A DNA stretch of 64,000 nucleotides, from positions 434,001 through 498,000 of the forward strand of contig NW_017265189.1 of the NCBI RefSeq assembly GCF_001638985.1. The letters run 5' to 3'. Of this stretch, positions 10,499 through 22,240 are shown piece after piece. A program made the translations under genes and the position numbers. This DNA is from Phycomyces blakesleeanus NRRL 1555(-) (Eukaryota; Mucoromycota; Mucoromycetes; Mucorales; Phycomycetaceae). Each line of letters opens with the position of its first letter. The stretch's first letter is position 1. The notes under the pieces were generated by a model, which had not been told where the DNA came from, did no database searches, and saw only the letters and a list, made by a program, of their open reading frames with translations.

Positions 10499-12138
10499 TT
10501 AAAAAAAATTCATTACTGCCAGTTGTTGTTGTTCACCACCAGTTTTCAGTTGTGCAAGAAGTGCATTAAGTACTCTTTCAGATATAATTGAATTAGTATT
10601 TTCTATTTCTCCCAGCCCAAAAACAGCACCATTCTCATTGCCTGAATCTTGAAAATTGCCCAAGATATTGTCGTCTTCATTCTCTTCAAGTTCTCACATA
10701 TCATCAACATCTAGACACAAGTTGTGTAAAACACAGCATGACATGATTGCTCAAGTCAGTCTTCCAACATTCTTCAAGTAAAGATGCTTGTATAGAAATT
10801 TCCATCTTAGCACCAAGAGTAAGATTGTGTTTTCAATCTTTTGTTGAGTTCTGGACTGTACTGCATTATATAGTTTCTGTTCCATAGTAAGTGGAACAAT
10901 TTCTTGGTTTTCAGATCTACATCCATGGGCAGCAATGAACAGTATCAAAAGTTGGGGTAATAGTAGATACATCAAATCTAGGAACATAACAAATTTAAAA
11001 AAACCCATTTTGTATAAATATGATCATCAATCTACTAGCAATTATGTATGTGTTTTTCAGACACGTCTCTGGTTCTCAGTGAATCAGATCCTGATAAAGA
11101 TCACCTAACTTTAACATATGAGCATCATGAAGACTGCCTAATATATTACAAAGGTTTGCTAAATCTCACATGAAAAAATCACATTTAATGTAATTACCAG
11201 GTGTATCAGTAGCAATGTGAATAAATCTTTTTTTATAATTACTAACGGCTGTCAAATTTATGCTGATATTTTCTTTGCAATCTGCATAACTGTCACCATA
11301 GTTGGCAGTAGTTGGTTTTTTGATGGAAATAAGCTTTCCATCTATGGCACCAATTACTTCTTTTAATCTTTGTTTGCCACTTTTTGTTGGTTGTTCAAAT
11401 CCTGCTGTAATCTCTAGGGTTCGTTTAATTGTGTTTGGCCAGGTAATGACATTGTCAATTACAATTGAGCTCATGGCAAGAATAAACTAGTCAGTGAAAT
11501 TGTTGTAGCTTTCATAGCTACACTCAAACTTATCTTTCGCCATTCTATATCCAAAGTGAGTGTTAGAAAATCTCCAGAGAACAACTGTTACCTGTTTCCA
11601 CACAGACTAAGCCAGTTCACTTTCATCACATCTTCTGTATGGCTCAGCTCCCAAAAGAATGTTCACTAGTGTCTTGAAAGTAGACAAGGTAATGCGGTAG
11701 TGCTCTTTGAACATATTTTCTTTAACTACTCTTCTAATATCATCTATGTGAGGAGTGTCGCCCAAACTTGGGTTGCATGATACGCCACCAGGTTGTTTCC
11801 TCTCTGAGTCGATTAATTCTTCTTCTTGTATGTGTTGCCTGAATATGTTCAAAGCTACCATTGTATATGCAGAAGAAGATATTGTAGTTTGTCAACTGTA
11901 AGATTTACATCTTTTAATTGATCAGTTGTCTTTGAAAAATCAGATACAAGTCATTTAACTCTTCTTTATCTCTTTGTCTTTTCTTATTGAATTCTTCAAG
12001 TACTTAGTCATCTACATTATTTTCATCATGTTCTTTTTCAAAGCCATCACCAATATTTATAAGGCTCTGTTTACAGAGCTCTAAAAGAACATGCATTTCA
12101 TTGTAGATGATGAGTGGATTGTTGTTGTTGTTATTCAT
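10499..12138 (-). pseudogene. Harbinger DDE_4 transposase, broken
   Basis: From an ATG at 12138 an Asn-rich N-terminus leads into a helical region. The DDE_4 core has GAIDGKLISIKKP (first Asp, near 11350), INLTAVSNYKKRF, GSLHDAHML (second Asp, near 11120), KIENTI (likely third acidic residue, near 10835) and AIMSCCVLHNLC near 10725. These are the landmarks of PIF/Harbinger transposases, nuclear enzymes that cut and rejoin element ends. Several TAA and TAG stops, for instance ends of open stretches at 11607 and near 11490, and at least two frame changes break it. A GT...AG stretch at 11159-11197 could be a very short intron, but it is a multiple of three, so the frame does not decide. Confidence 0.75.
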
Positions 12139-12531
12139 GATTATAGATAGAGAGAGTTAAAGGGGTAAGCAGATGGTATTTTAGTAAAGTGCTCACATTA
12201 CATGTAACAGATCTCAAGTGACTGACTTTTACAATCTCAGTAGTTACTATAAGAAGTGAGCAAAAATTAAAGTGGTCAACCAATAAAAATCAGTTGACCG
12301 CAACTTTGTAAACACCTTTAGTCATTGATTTATCACGTTAGTTCAATCTGATACATTTGATGCATGTAGTATTTGTTTTTGTAATAAATATTAATATACA
12401 ATAAGTTATCACTGTTTTTGAGGGTTTGTAATGAGTTTGAAAATATGAAATAAGCTTTTTTTTTATACAAAAGATAAAAATACAAACTCAAAAGAAAATA
12501 GAAAAATTAAAGATAATAAAATCAATAAATA

Positions 12532-13074
12532 TGTGGTATTTCAGATATGAAACAATAGAAAAATAAAATATTTGATAATAGAGACGTATAGAAATACTTT
12601 GAGACTGTATATCAGTTGTCTTTATTCATAAATAAAAAGTGTCCCTTTTTATAAGAAAACACAATCTGCTCTTGTCATTACGTCTTAGTTTCTTAAGGCT
12701 TTCTTCTTTTACTATATTTGGTTATTAGAGTGTATTTACTGCTTAACTAGTGTCGGTGTTACAATTATGACATCAAGTCATAAATTGTACTTCTTTAGCT
12801 CTTAGCTATTCTTTTCTCTTTTATATTAGAGCTTTAGAATTTCCTACTAAATTAGCTTCATATCAATCTGATACAGTTTACCTGGCAGTATAATATAATT
12901 ATTTTAACAATCTTTAAGATATTATCTACAGTACTAACTATAATAATTATTGGGTTGATTACTTAATCATTTATATATATTTTATACTGACAAGATGATA
13001 GCTACTACGCTATTCCAATATGAATATGTTCTTATATGTGATAAATCCAACATCCGAGTGTCTGGATCACTACA
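12532..13074 (-). mobile_element. Solo LTR, copy 2 (543 bp)
   Basis: This is the reverse complement of the LTR at 1346-1888, again 543 bp with TG...CA ends. The flanking 5-bp duplication is aaata at 12527-12531 and 13075-13079. No internal retrotransposon sequence lies beside it. Confidence 0.9.
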
Positions 13075-14504
13075 AAATATATTAATGAAAAATAATACTA
13101 TTGATTAATTTTAATAGACTTGACTCAATATATTTAGATAATCAAACAAGTAAAATATCAACAGTATTAAATATTAAGAGCACTTGTTATCAGAAAAAAA
13201 GATAAAGTAAAATCAATATTTATTAAATGCAAATATTGCGATATTTATAGTTTTGCAATTGACTTGTTAAATAATTAAATATATAAAATATTGAAAAATA
13301 TAAGGATAGTTATATAATTGATAATCTTTTAAATGTGATTTATTCTTTACTATCATTAAGTACAAATAAAATAAAATAATTATTAAGTCATAATAATGAA
13401 AATAATTATGCTTGTAAAGAAAATATAATAAAAATAATGTTAATTTCAACTTGATTCATTCAGTTAAATATAGTGAGAAAATAAGATACAATATGTAGTT
13501 ACGTAAAGTTATTGTTGACAGAATGATGCTTTTTTATTGTACTTATTGGTGTTTTGCTCTACAAATAGAAAATTTTTTTTCTATTCAGCTTCAGCCACCA
13601 TCAGAAAATCAAAAAATAATAGAATATAATTTTTCTTGAATTACAAAGAATTCTGCAACATCATTTCACTGCCGGACAACCAAAATTTTGTTGAGAGCTG
13701 GCTATTTTTACAACACCTGGTGTCACATTTGACGTGTGATGTGTTAGATTTGTTGTAAATTCGTACGGATCACTTGGCAAATAAAATACAATGATTATTG
13801 AATAGAACAGAAGATGAATACAGTAAAAAGTAGCAAGCAGTAATAGTTGACAGGTAAGAAAAAATAGAACAATCAATAGAATTGTTGTTAAAAGCGAGAG
13901 AGAGACAGGTATATGAAAAGAGAATGACAAAACAAAAAAGTAGTAACTGATGAAGAGACCAAAACCGACAAACAGTCTTCTTTAAATCAAGGAACTGATA
14001 TGCTATATTGCAAGATGTTATAAATCACAAAGAGAAGAAAACAAGAAAAAGATATTGAATTAAATCAAAAGATAAAGATTTTATTGAATGAAATTTCTTC
14101 TCTTTTATAGTCGACAAGATTTACAATTGATTATAGAAGTATAGAAAAATAAAGATAGTAAAATAGAATGATGAGTAATCGATATGGCAAGGATAAAATA
14201 TATGAATAAAGATACAGTAAAAATATAATAATAAAAGTACTGATGTTGCATGGAGATATAAGCAAGATTAATTATGTGCATTGTAGAAGAGGAATGTTAC
14301 TAGCATGGGGGACCATGATTTCGAATGAGTACAATGTAGACAAATATGTTAACAAGAGAAAAGGAAAAAGTATTATATGTAGAAGGAACAGGGAACGGAA
14401 ATGAGATTTTTCCTGTGCACGGAAAAATTCTCCTCTTACTACCGAGGGCACAGCACCACATCAACAAACCGTTGACGTCAGCCTCTCATAACCGGGACGA
14501 CACG
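13075..14504. other. AT-rich intergenic region, no supported gene
   Basis: The ORF at 13661-13930 (minus) is hydrophobic and low in complexity and has no family motif. From about 14240 the base composition becomes more mixed. A TGTTGCATGG...CCACAACA segment (14243-14566) has LTR-like ends but no matching duplication, so I do not call it. Confidence 0.4.
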
Positions 14505-14614
14505 TCACAACAAACCACTGGACAAACCCACCGAGCAGACTGACCTTCCAGTATCGTGCACCACAACATGGCCAATTGATAGAGTTGTGTACAATACACA
14601 TGACATTCATGAAA
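14505..14614 (+). repeat. tRNA upstream flank, repeated at 8394-8500
   Basis: It aligns in direct orientation with 8394-8500, including GACTGACCTTCCAGTA, and ends immediately before the tRNA-Asn gene. Confidence 0.5.
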
Positions 14615-14687
14615 GCTTCCGTGGCGCAATTGGCAGCGCGTCTGACTGTTAATCAGGAGGTTGGTGGTTCGAGCCCACCCGGGAGCG
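14615..14687 (+). tRNA. tRNA-Asn (GUU anticodon)
   Basis: The 73-nt sequence folds as a full cloverleaf. The acceptor stem GCTTCCG (14615-14621) pairs with CGGGAGC (14680-14686), leaving G as discriminator. The D arm is closed by GCGC pairs. The anticodon stem TCTGA/TCAGG surrounds the loop CTGTTAA with anticodon GTT at 14648-14650, and the T arm is GGTGG-TTCGAGC-CCACC. There is no intron. It is the one conventional host gene in the window. Confidence 0.96.
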
Positions 14688-14707
14688 TTTAATATGATAA
14701 ATACTTA

Positions 14708-14713
14708 TTTTTT
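14708..14713 (+). terminator. RNA polymerase III terminator of tRNA-Asn
   Basis: A run of six T residues lies 20 nt after the tRNA 3' end, as expected for Pol III termination. Confidence 0.8.
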
Positions 14714-14760
14714 GTTGTGCCTATGTCATGCTTAATTTTTGTGATACGATGTCATTTTCG

Positions 14761-15407
14761 ATCTGGGTTGTTCTTCCAATGCTATAACACAGCCAAAATT
14801 GATCAAACCCACTGGGAATCGTAAACAAAGATAAAAGAATAAAAAGAGGATAGAAAGATAGATAACTTTTATTAAATAAAATAACGCTCTCTTTTATATC
14901 TTTTTTAAACCTACTCAGTGGTTATAAATGTCTGTCTTGGTTTCTATTCTACTTTTGTTAAGCTATGTGCTTTCTAATTCTTTTGTAAGCAAAAGAAAAT
15001 CACTTTGGTTGTCGTTCTCAAAAGAGAATTCTGTGTAACCGTCATTCTGATTAGTTGACAAGAATTTGGGCATGACAACGAGTTCTACTGACTTGTTATT
15101 ATTGTCAGATATTATTTTGATAAATCTGTAAAATCTGAAGATGACTAACCGCAGTACCTCTTTATGCATAATAACATCTTTCTGAGCATTAGCTGCAGTA
15201 TAATGACTCTTCTTTTATTTAAATATAATATAATAGCTACTGCGGATAATACACAGTATTAGTTTAGAAAACTATATAAGACAATTCAATTCATATCAAT
15301 AAAAAGTCTCTTTTATTTTCTCTTTGATTTTATATATACCTTTTGATCCCCAGTGAGTTTGACCTTTTGACTTTGTTATAATAAAAGAAAGATCAACCCA
15401 GATCAGG
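14761..15407 (-). mobile_element. Small inverted-repeat element next to tRNA-Asn
   Basis: The left end (GATCTGGGTTGTTCTTCC) and the reverse complement of the right end (GATCTGGGTTGATCTTTC) match, and the similarity extends inward for about 55 bp to CCCACTGGGAATC against CTCACTGGGGATC. Its right half recurs, reverse-complemented, at 62354-62660. It begins 73 bp downstream of the tRNA. No target duplication could be fixed. It is either a non-autonomous DNA transposon or the remains of a retroelement with inverted ends. Confidence 0.6.
14963..15232 (-). CDS. Small ORF within the inverted-repeat element
   Basis: The frame reads, without a stop, from a SHYT block through NAQKDV and HKEVLRLVIFRFYRFIKI to SDNNN and ends at 14963. 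In the second copy (62354-62660) the corresponding frame gives SHYT, NAQED, HKEVL, IFRLYGFIKI and SDS, so the peptide is conserved between two copies that differ in DNA. An ATG lies at 15169 inside the conserved part. I do not recognise the family. A gag-like or other transposon protein is possible. Confidence 0.4.
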
Positions 15408-15470
15408 AACAACATTATGTTAATGTCAAGTCTCAATCTGATATTTTTTTCTGACACTTATAACAAAAAC

Positions 15471-15646
15471 CTTTAATTACTACCAAGTGCAACCAGTCAC
15501 TGTTCATTCAAACTTTATAATTTTTGGCCCAGACAAAAAGATGATAAAATTGCAAAGTGCTCTACTTTTTTTTCAAAAATACAGATTTTTTTAATGAATC
15601 AAATTGATGAAGTCGTTGATAGCTAGCTAATAGCTTAGTTTATTTA
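15471..15646 (+). repeat. Dispersed repeat, about 180 bp (inverted partner at 8176-8357)
   Basis: It is the plus-strand copy of the repeat described at 8176-8357, ending near TTGATAGCTAGCTAATA. Poly-T/TTTTATTG tracts follow at 15690-15740. Confidence 0.6.
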
Positions 15647-15734
15647 TTCTGTTTTTATTACTAAATTTATAAAAAAAAATAGAATTGATAAAATATGTTT
15701 TATTGTTTTTTTTATTGTTTTTTTTTTATTGTTT

Positions 15735-16159
15735 TTTTTATACTTCTGCTGGGGAGCAGCACCTGCTTCTTCCGAAAAGGAGAGACAATCCCTCAGGATC
15801 TGAACAGAAACGTCCATTCCAGAGAGATTATCCATGACCATGGCATTTCGTTTTGTCACGGTTTGCTCAATTTTCTTGAGCAAGTTTATCTGTATCTCAA
15901 CAAACTCAAGACAATGCAGCTTATCCTGTACTGTAGCACTTACTTCTTCTCTTTCTTCTTGTACATCTTGATTCTGAATAATAGGAAGCTCCTTGATCAA
16001 AGAGTACTGAAGTCCTATCATTCTGCAGACCAAAAAAATATGCTTGTACAAATGATTTGTGTCTGGACAAGAGCAGGTTGGCAGTTCTTTCTCTTTGACC
16101 AAGAGCTTATACCAAACAGAATTGTCAGCAAAGGAGCAACACTTATAGACCTTAAATAA
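15735..16159 (-). pseudogene. SWIM zinc-finger protein fragment
   Basis: The minus-strand frame from 16159 reads a KCCSFADNSVWYKLLV block, then LPTCSCPDTNHLYKHIFLV. This resembles a SWIM finger (CxC...CxH) in which the third ligand, normally Cys, is Tyr. A helical, charged tail and a KKNNKKKTIKK basic run follow. SWIM fingers occur in MULE-type transposases and related proteins. The part upstream of the finger is missing because element 2 begins at 16191. I call it a transposon-derived fragment; a host gene fragment is not excluded. Confidence 0.5.
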
Positions 16160-16323
16160 ATAAATAAAAGCATAGTATTAATACTAGTGACACTATGGGA
16201 AATAAAAGTGCGGCTTTCTGGTGGTTTTCTGGCAGTTTTAGATGGCAGTGTTCTGGCAGTTTTTTGCCTAAAATCCATTTTACTGCCCTTGAGTTTAAAC
16301 ACTTTTTACAAATTTCCGCTTCC

Positions 16324-16735
16324 TTATTATTTTTTATTGGCTTTTCTATTAGACATGACTTCTTTATTTATTGTGTAAAGTTTATATAGAATTGATTATT
16401 TTTACTTGAGCATAATTTTGATTCATGTTTTTGCTTTAAAACTTAGTTTATATAGGATTTCTATAGGACACTAGTTACTCATTATTATTGTTACACTTTT
16501 AAAAATAGTTTTTATTGGATAGAATACATATACATTTTGATCATTTTAATAAATACAAATTTTTAATGGTTGACTTTATAAAAATAGTTTTTTTAAATTC
16601 ATTTTATTGGCTTATACAATAAGAGATAGCTTTTATTATTCATTTTATTAGCTTATACAACAGAAAGTAGTTTTTATTACTCACTTTATTGGTTATTAAC
16701 GCAAAAAAATAGATACATTTTATTGGTAATAAACT
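16324..16735 (+). repeat. Subterminal repeats of element 2 (TTTTATTGG)
   Basis: At least four exact TTTTATTGG copies (near 16332, 16512, 16604 and 16712) and variants such as TTTTATTAG occur between the terminus and ORF2. Element 4 has the same motif in its corresponding end. Short repeats of this kind near CACTA ends are known transposase or accessory-protein binding sites in plant elements; binding here is inference. Confidence 0.6.
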
Positions 16736-16792
16736 ATTAAATCTTTTATGTTTTTAAAGTATAGTATCCTATTCAATCCTATTGCATTTTGA

Positions 16793-17504
16793 TTACTTAC
16801 AAAACTGCAATCTTCTATGACAATCTCTTCAGAGAAGAGCAACTCTTGCAGTTGATGCCCAGTTTCCAAGACATCCGGTGAAGTCTATACCAGAATCCTT
16901 CATTATACTTGCATGACTTACATACATTTCTTTCTTAACTGCTGCTGGTATAGACCCCCAGCTAGGGTTAGGACCAAGAGCGATCATTAAAAGATGGGCA
17001 GCCATATCATCACATATAAGCTTTGTGGTCAAAGTGAGTATGGCTTTTACATGACTGGTTACTTCAATGCCAAGATCTTCACTTATCATTTTGAAAATGT
17101 GCATCAAAGTTATGTCACAGAAATTTTCCGCAGGTTTGTGAATATAATTACTACCCAACTATTAAATAACATGTTAATATATTATTTACATTATTTTATT
17201 TTTGACTTACAATGGTAGTGAGAAAAGGCGAAGTGTCTTGGTTTAGAGTATTTTGGGTCTCTGGTTGATTTTTGAGAGTGGTGATCTCCAACTTTAACTC
17301 TTTAATCTGTGTCTTCATTTCCAGCTTGAAGTTTTCTTGGCCTGCCTTCAAAGATAGAATCTCATTGTATATAGAGTGTAACAAAGAGATGTCATTGTTG
17401 TTGGTGTTGTTCATGTTGAGAGTTTGGTTTACCTGAGAAAAAGGATTGTTGTGAAAGAAAGATAAAGGCTGAAAAAAATTTCTATTGTCTATTATTAGTT
17501 TCAT
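16793..17504 (-). pseudogene. CACTA family-2 ORF2, near-complete, one stop
   Basis: Exons are 17211-17504 and 16793-17158. Exon 1 has a conserved N-terminus (LIIDNR, FFHNNPFSQVNQTLNMNN) and a coiled coil from about residue 55 (AGQENFKLEMKTQIKELKLE). Exon 2 has HIFKMISEDLGIEV and DSGIDFTGCLGNWAST. The frame meets TGA at 16829-16831, where element 4 has Trp, 12 codons before the expected end. It shares its gene order and exon boundaries with ORF2 of element 4. Confidence 0.7.
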
Positions 17505-17749
17505 ATTAATTAGTTTGACTTATTCATCTCAGACAATATTGATTTTAACTTGCCGTAGTTGTATTAACAGCTTAATAGGCAATGTTTCAAATTCTGTTCC
17601 TGTGTTTATACTCATAATATCTATGTCATCATCTTGAAGTTATTAAGTTTGTTTGAATCTCAAAGCTATTAAATATAAAGGCATACCATTTAAAAGTAAT
17701 TATTAATATTTATATCTTTACTCTAAAGTGTTTATTTTCAACTTAAAAA

Positions 17750-18420
17750 ATGTCTTCAAATTCAATCCTTGATAGTTACCAATGCATTTTTTGTAAAGAA
17801 CACGACCCCAGTCTAAAAAAAGCCAAAAATTGTAGAGTTCAATGCTTTAAAACCCGCCATAGAAAACATAATGCTATCCAGACTTTTCAGATCATATATG
17901 TTCCTAAACAAGTCAGCATTGTCTTGAACACTGATTCAAACAACTCCATTGTGTAAGATTACAAATCACATACGTACTATTAGAAAGTGCAATTAATTAT
18001 GTTATTATCTTTATAAACAAGCAGAGAAAACAATACAACAAACAATGACCAAACAGTGAATTCCTTCAATAATAGTGATAATGATGAATCCATGGTAAGA
18101 TATATATACATATATGAATATATTATACTAATTTGTGTTTTCATAATTAAAGTATGATATTGAATATGATAATACCATCGAAGAATTAGTTGCAGTGAAA
18201 GATACTGAAGATGTAGCCACGCCTATGGTATATGACTTCAGTCAATCTCTTCCTACTCCCAGTTATGATGATGCAAAGAATCTCAAATTCATCCAAATCA
18301 ACAAAGACTATGATATCTCTCACAAAGCACATGAAAAAATTACCAGTCATTTCAATGGAATTCTTGCCACTTCTACAGATATAACATATAGAGTGTGTAC
18401 ATCCGACCTTGGCAAAGATC
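17750..18420 (+). pseudogene. CACTA family-2 transposase, N-terminal part only
   Basis: Exon 1 (17750-17952, 203 nt, same length as in element 4) encodes SYQCIFCKEHDPSLKKAK and a Cys/His-rich zinc-binding segment. Exon 2 is 18022-18094 and exon 3 starts at 18153 with YDIEYDN and VYDFSQSLPTPS. The frame is still open when element 3 interrupts it at 18421. The TAG a few codons on belongs to element 3 sequence. Confidence 0.75.
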
Positions 18421-19002
18421 CACTGGAAAAATAGGGTAATTTCATCTATGGCGTAGAGTACTATTATTTGTGGAGTGGTAGCTTAAATTTCCATCACTTT
18501 TGTCTTTTTTATTTTCGACAGCAATGATAATGCTCGGTCTGTTTTATTGGATGAAAAAACAAGTTTACTCTTTTTTGTAAAAAATGTCTGCGAGATTTCT
18601 TTTTGGGACTTGTAGCCATGTCGCAGAGTCAATAGTTATAGGAAACTTAAACCAAGTGATATCTTTTGAGTGAGATAATAAAGCTTTTTATTGTTGTAAT
18701 ATTTATTTATAAGTATGATGAGGTTAATGGTCGTGATATTACTATAAATATTTTTGTTGTATATGCTCTACAGCTAATAAAATGTATATGACGACATGTT
18801 TTAACAAAAGTGTATATTATTGTATTTTAGAATGAGGCAATCAATTACTGTTTAGAGAACTGCCCATTTTAACAGCCGGAATAAACTATGTCATTTTGGA
18901 AGCTGGTGTAATTTGGAAAGATATATATTAAATTGTATTCCTGAACAATTTTCTATTCTTGTCAATTCTAAAGACTTAAAAAATAAAACATACGCACACA
19001 AT

Positions 19003-22000
19003 ATGTCAAACAACAACAACAATTCAGAATGCAAGTGCTCTAAATGTTCTTCCAATAGCATGGGATTTGTTTTGGTGTCTACCCAAACACTCAGAAGACA
19101 TGCACAACAGGATATCGTGAGACAATATCAGTCAGGATCTTCTTGTAAGTTCAAATTTAAGAAAATTATTATTGAGACAATTTTAATTAAATATTTATTT
19201 TCATATAATATAGCCTCAGTTATAGAAGTAATGTCGAATGACAATGACATGGAGATTGACTTTGAATACAATGTTGATGCCGAAGATCAAGTTGAAGATA
19301 TGCATAGTATTTTTATTAAAGTTTTATAATCATTTATAATATCTAATAATTTGATTCTTTTTTACCTAACAAAACAGCTGAAGACTTACCTCTTTTTGGC
19401 ATTGATTCATTGTTTGATTCTGAAAGCGAAGATGAGGGTGTCATTGAAGCAACCATTTTGGATATTTCTGACGATGAATCTGATGATGTTAGAGGTTAGT
19501 ACAAAAAGCACATATAAATCAATAAAGTCAACAAGTATTGATTTTTTTTCAAATAGAGCACTTTTCTTCATCCAATATGCCAGTCAATCCTACTCATGCT
19601 TTCATTGCTTCTTTTGCTGCCTTCTTCATATCCAAATATGTTGTCAATTCTGGTGGTGCTGTTCTGTTAAAGTTTCTTAACGAAGTATTGGCACACTTTG
19701 GACAGTCTTTCCATCTTCCCCTCAGTATAAACGGTGTCAACTCTATGACCAGTCTCAGCGACGTGACTCGAGGTGTCCAGCGGTTTGTTGCATGTGGCGA
19801 TTGTAACAAAGTATACGAAGAGTCCGATGTTGTTCCAGAGTGCTGTAATTTCGAGAGACTCTCTGGTAGAGAATGTGGAAACGCTCTTTTCTTTGCAACA
19901 TCAAGAGCCTTGACTATCCCCAAAAAGATCTACATGTATAACTCCATAATCAAAACATTGTCTATCCTTTTTTGCCGCCCTGGATTCGAAGACACCATCA
20001 ACCATTGGATAATCAGAGTGCAAGTTCCAGGTATGATGTTTGACATTTACGACGGTACGAAGTGGAACAGTCTGAAGGATAGCAATGGTTTACCGTTTGT
20101 GAATCATGAGCGCTCCATAATGCTTACCGTGAACATCAATTGGTTTCAACCTTTCGATGGGGTCACTTACTCCTGTGGTGCGATATACCTTTGCATCAAC
20201 AACTTGCCAAGATCGGAATGGTACAAGAAGGAGAATGTTGTTCTTGTTGGTCTCATGCCAGGGCCCAAGGAAGCAAAGACAAGTGAGATCAATCACTACC
20301 TCCGTCCCCTTGTCGTGGAACTCAACCAGTTGTATGGCGGTGTGGTGATGCCTACCGTACAGTGCCCATCTGGTGCTCTTGTCCGTGCTGCCCTTCTTCT
20401 TGTTGCCTGCGACATTCCTGCTGCCCGTAAGACTTGTGGGTTCACCTCTCATTCAAGCACATGTGCATGCAATAAGTGCAACCGACAGTTCCCTCGCCTT
20501 CCAGACTCCAATGCTGTGGACTACTCTGGGTTCGTGTTTTCTGAGTGGGTGCCTCGCACTGATGCCGAAAACCACCGTGATGCTGAGTTGTGGAGAATGG
20601 CCAGCAGTGATGCACAGAGAAAGAGATTGGAGAGGGAAAATGGTGTCCGATGGTCAGAATTGCATGACCTGGTTTACTTTAACCTTGTGGAGTGCACTGT
20701 CATCAATCTGATGCACAACCTGTACCTTGGAACAGCAAAGAGGATAATGAAGAAATGGAGATCTTCAGGTCTCATCACAGATGCACACTTGGCCGAAATG
20801 CAGTTGGATGCTGACAAGCTTGTACTGCCAGAGGACTACACGCCATTAGGGACAAAGATCGGGCGTGGCTTCCCATTCATGAAGGCCGACGAGTGGAAGT
20901 CTTGGTGCTTGGTGTACTCTCCTGTTCTCCTGCGTGGTCGTCTACCTGAAGCTCATCTCAGTAACTGGACAACGTTTGTCAATGCATGTCAGTACCTCTC
21001 AATGCCAAGCATATCCATGGCTCACCTTGATGAAGCCCATCAATCTTTGGGGGCTTTCTGCAGAGAGTGCGAGAAGTTGTATAAAGCCCCATTCCTTTCG
21101 CCAAACATGCATCTCCATCTTCATCTGCGAGAGACTGTACTGAACTTTGGCCCGGTTTATGGCTATTGGCTTTTTAGTTTCGAAAGATGCAATGGTATCT
21201 TGAAAAACTATGCGACAAATAGAAAAGATGGGTTTGAGGGAACCTATATGAAGAAGTATCTTGAAGAAGCATACCAGGGAGATCTTATTTGCCAAACTTT
21301 GCCAATAATTCGACCTGAGCATTCGGCGATCATCCTTGAGCTCACTGCATCCACTGCCAATTCCATAGCCACTTTCACTTCCACTGCCACCTCAATCCAA
21401 TTCGATATCAATGCTTTTCTTGATTCTCCTGAGATCAACTTTGATATCGTCAAGGGAAACGAGCCTTTGCCCCCTTCCGCACTTCCTTTAGCTCTAAAGG
21501 GGGAGATTTCCATGGATGAATCCAAGTATGAGCATTTGTTGGAATACTATTGCAAGACATACGATGATCAAACTCTTGTTCATTATCGTCAGGCTGGTCA
21601 TTCCAATAATTTTGTTAACAATCGGATACAGAAGTTTGAATCAATCAATCTTCTTGGGTAAATCTACAAGAGCAAAACGAAGAATCAGCGTGGATCGTTC
21701 ATGCAAACCTTGTTTGAGACAAGTGATGGTAGAAGTACCAAGCCATACGCGGGCCAAATTCAGTACCTCTTTGTCAATACTACTGTAAACTCATTTGCTG
21801 GTCATGCGAGCCAGCATGTATTTGCATATGTACAATGGTACAAGGAAGTTTTACTTCAGCCCAGAGCAGGAGAAGGAGTTGAGGTGAATAAGGTGGGGTT
21901 CGAAGATGACAGCATGAACAGCATTCTCCCAGTGCATAGAATCTGCTATCCAGTTGCAGTAGGCGAGCACCTTGATCTAGAAGGCGAAGTTCAGATGTGT

Positions 22001-22033
22001 ATAGTTCCTTTGCCGCGAAAAATATATATTTAG
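19003..22033 (+). pseudogene. CACTA tnp2-like transposase of element 3, one internal stop
   Basis: Exons are 19003-19144, 19214-19306, 19378-19494 and 19557-22033, giving 943 codons in phase. The N-terminus has a zinc-binding CKCSKC...TLRRH motif, then an acidic segment, then a second zinc-like block (CGDCNKVY). The DDE region shows NINWFQPF (first Asp position is Asn here), LVGLMPGPKEA, CDIPAARKTCGF and a CNKC finger, then LMHNLYLGTAKR where sister copies have DPMHN. KADEWKSW, HLHLRETV and YGYWLF follow. TAA at 21659-21661 replaces a Gln of the LLGQ motif. The rest of the C-terminus (GQIQYLF, ILPVHRI) remains in frame. Loss of acidic residues at two core positions suggests the enzyme is inactive. 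Confidence 0.85.
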
Positions 22034-22240
22034 ATTCAAATACAAAAATAAAACACGTATAAAAAAGAAAAATTAATTAATACAGACTAATATATATAGC
22101 TGCACGTTTATTTTTTATTATTTCTATAAATTTTTGTTTGTACTTGGCATGCTATACATGCATCTGTATACATCATGCTAATCTGTAAACATAAACAAGT
22201 AGAAAAAAGACTCTAAAATAGTTGGCAAGAAAAAAATGAT

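Larger units (their letters stand above)
9149..12304. mobile_element. PIF/Harbinger element, decayed
   Basis: The two genes typical of Harbinger elements are present and convergent: a Myb/SANT-like gene on plus and a DDE_4 transposase on minus. Candidate terminal inverted repeats are GTTGTGATCAACTGATTTTT at 9149 and the reverse complement of 12285-12304, which matches except at two positions. The expected 3-bp duplication is not clear (att against ttt), so the outer limits are provisional. 12139-12284 is non-coding. Confidence 0.65.
16191..18420 (+). mobile_element. CACTA family-2 element 2, truncated by element 3
   Basis: It begins CACTATGGGAAATAAAAGTG, closely matching the ends of element 4. 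Divergent ORF2 (minus) and transposase (plus) genes follow in the same layout as element 4. It stops at 18420, inside transposase exon 3, where the CACT terminus of element 3 begins. Its other half is not found next to element 3. Confidence 0.8.

Noticed and set aside
13661..13930. Hydrophobic 89-codon ORF as a membrane protein
   Set aside because: It has low complexity, no conserved motif, no second copy, and sits in AT-rich intergenic DNA.
14243..14566. A further solo LTR with TG...CA ends upstream of the tRNA
   Set aside because: The flanks show no 5-bp duplication and no second full copy is in the window.
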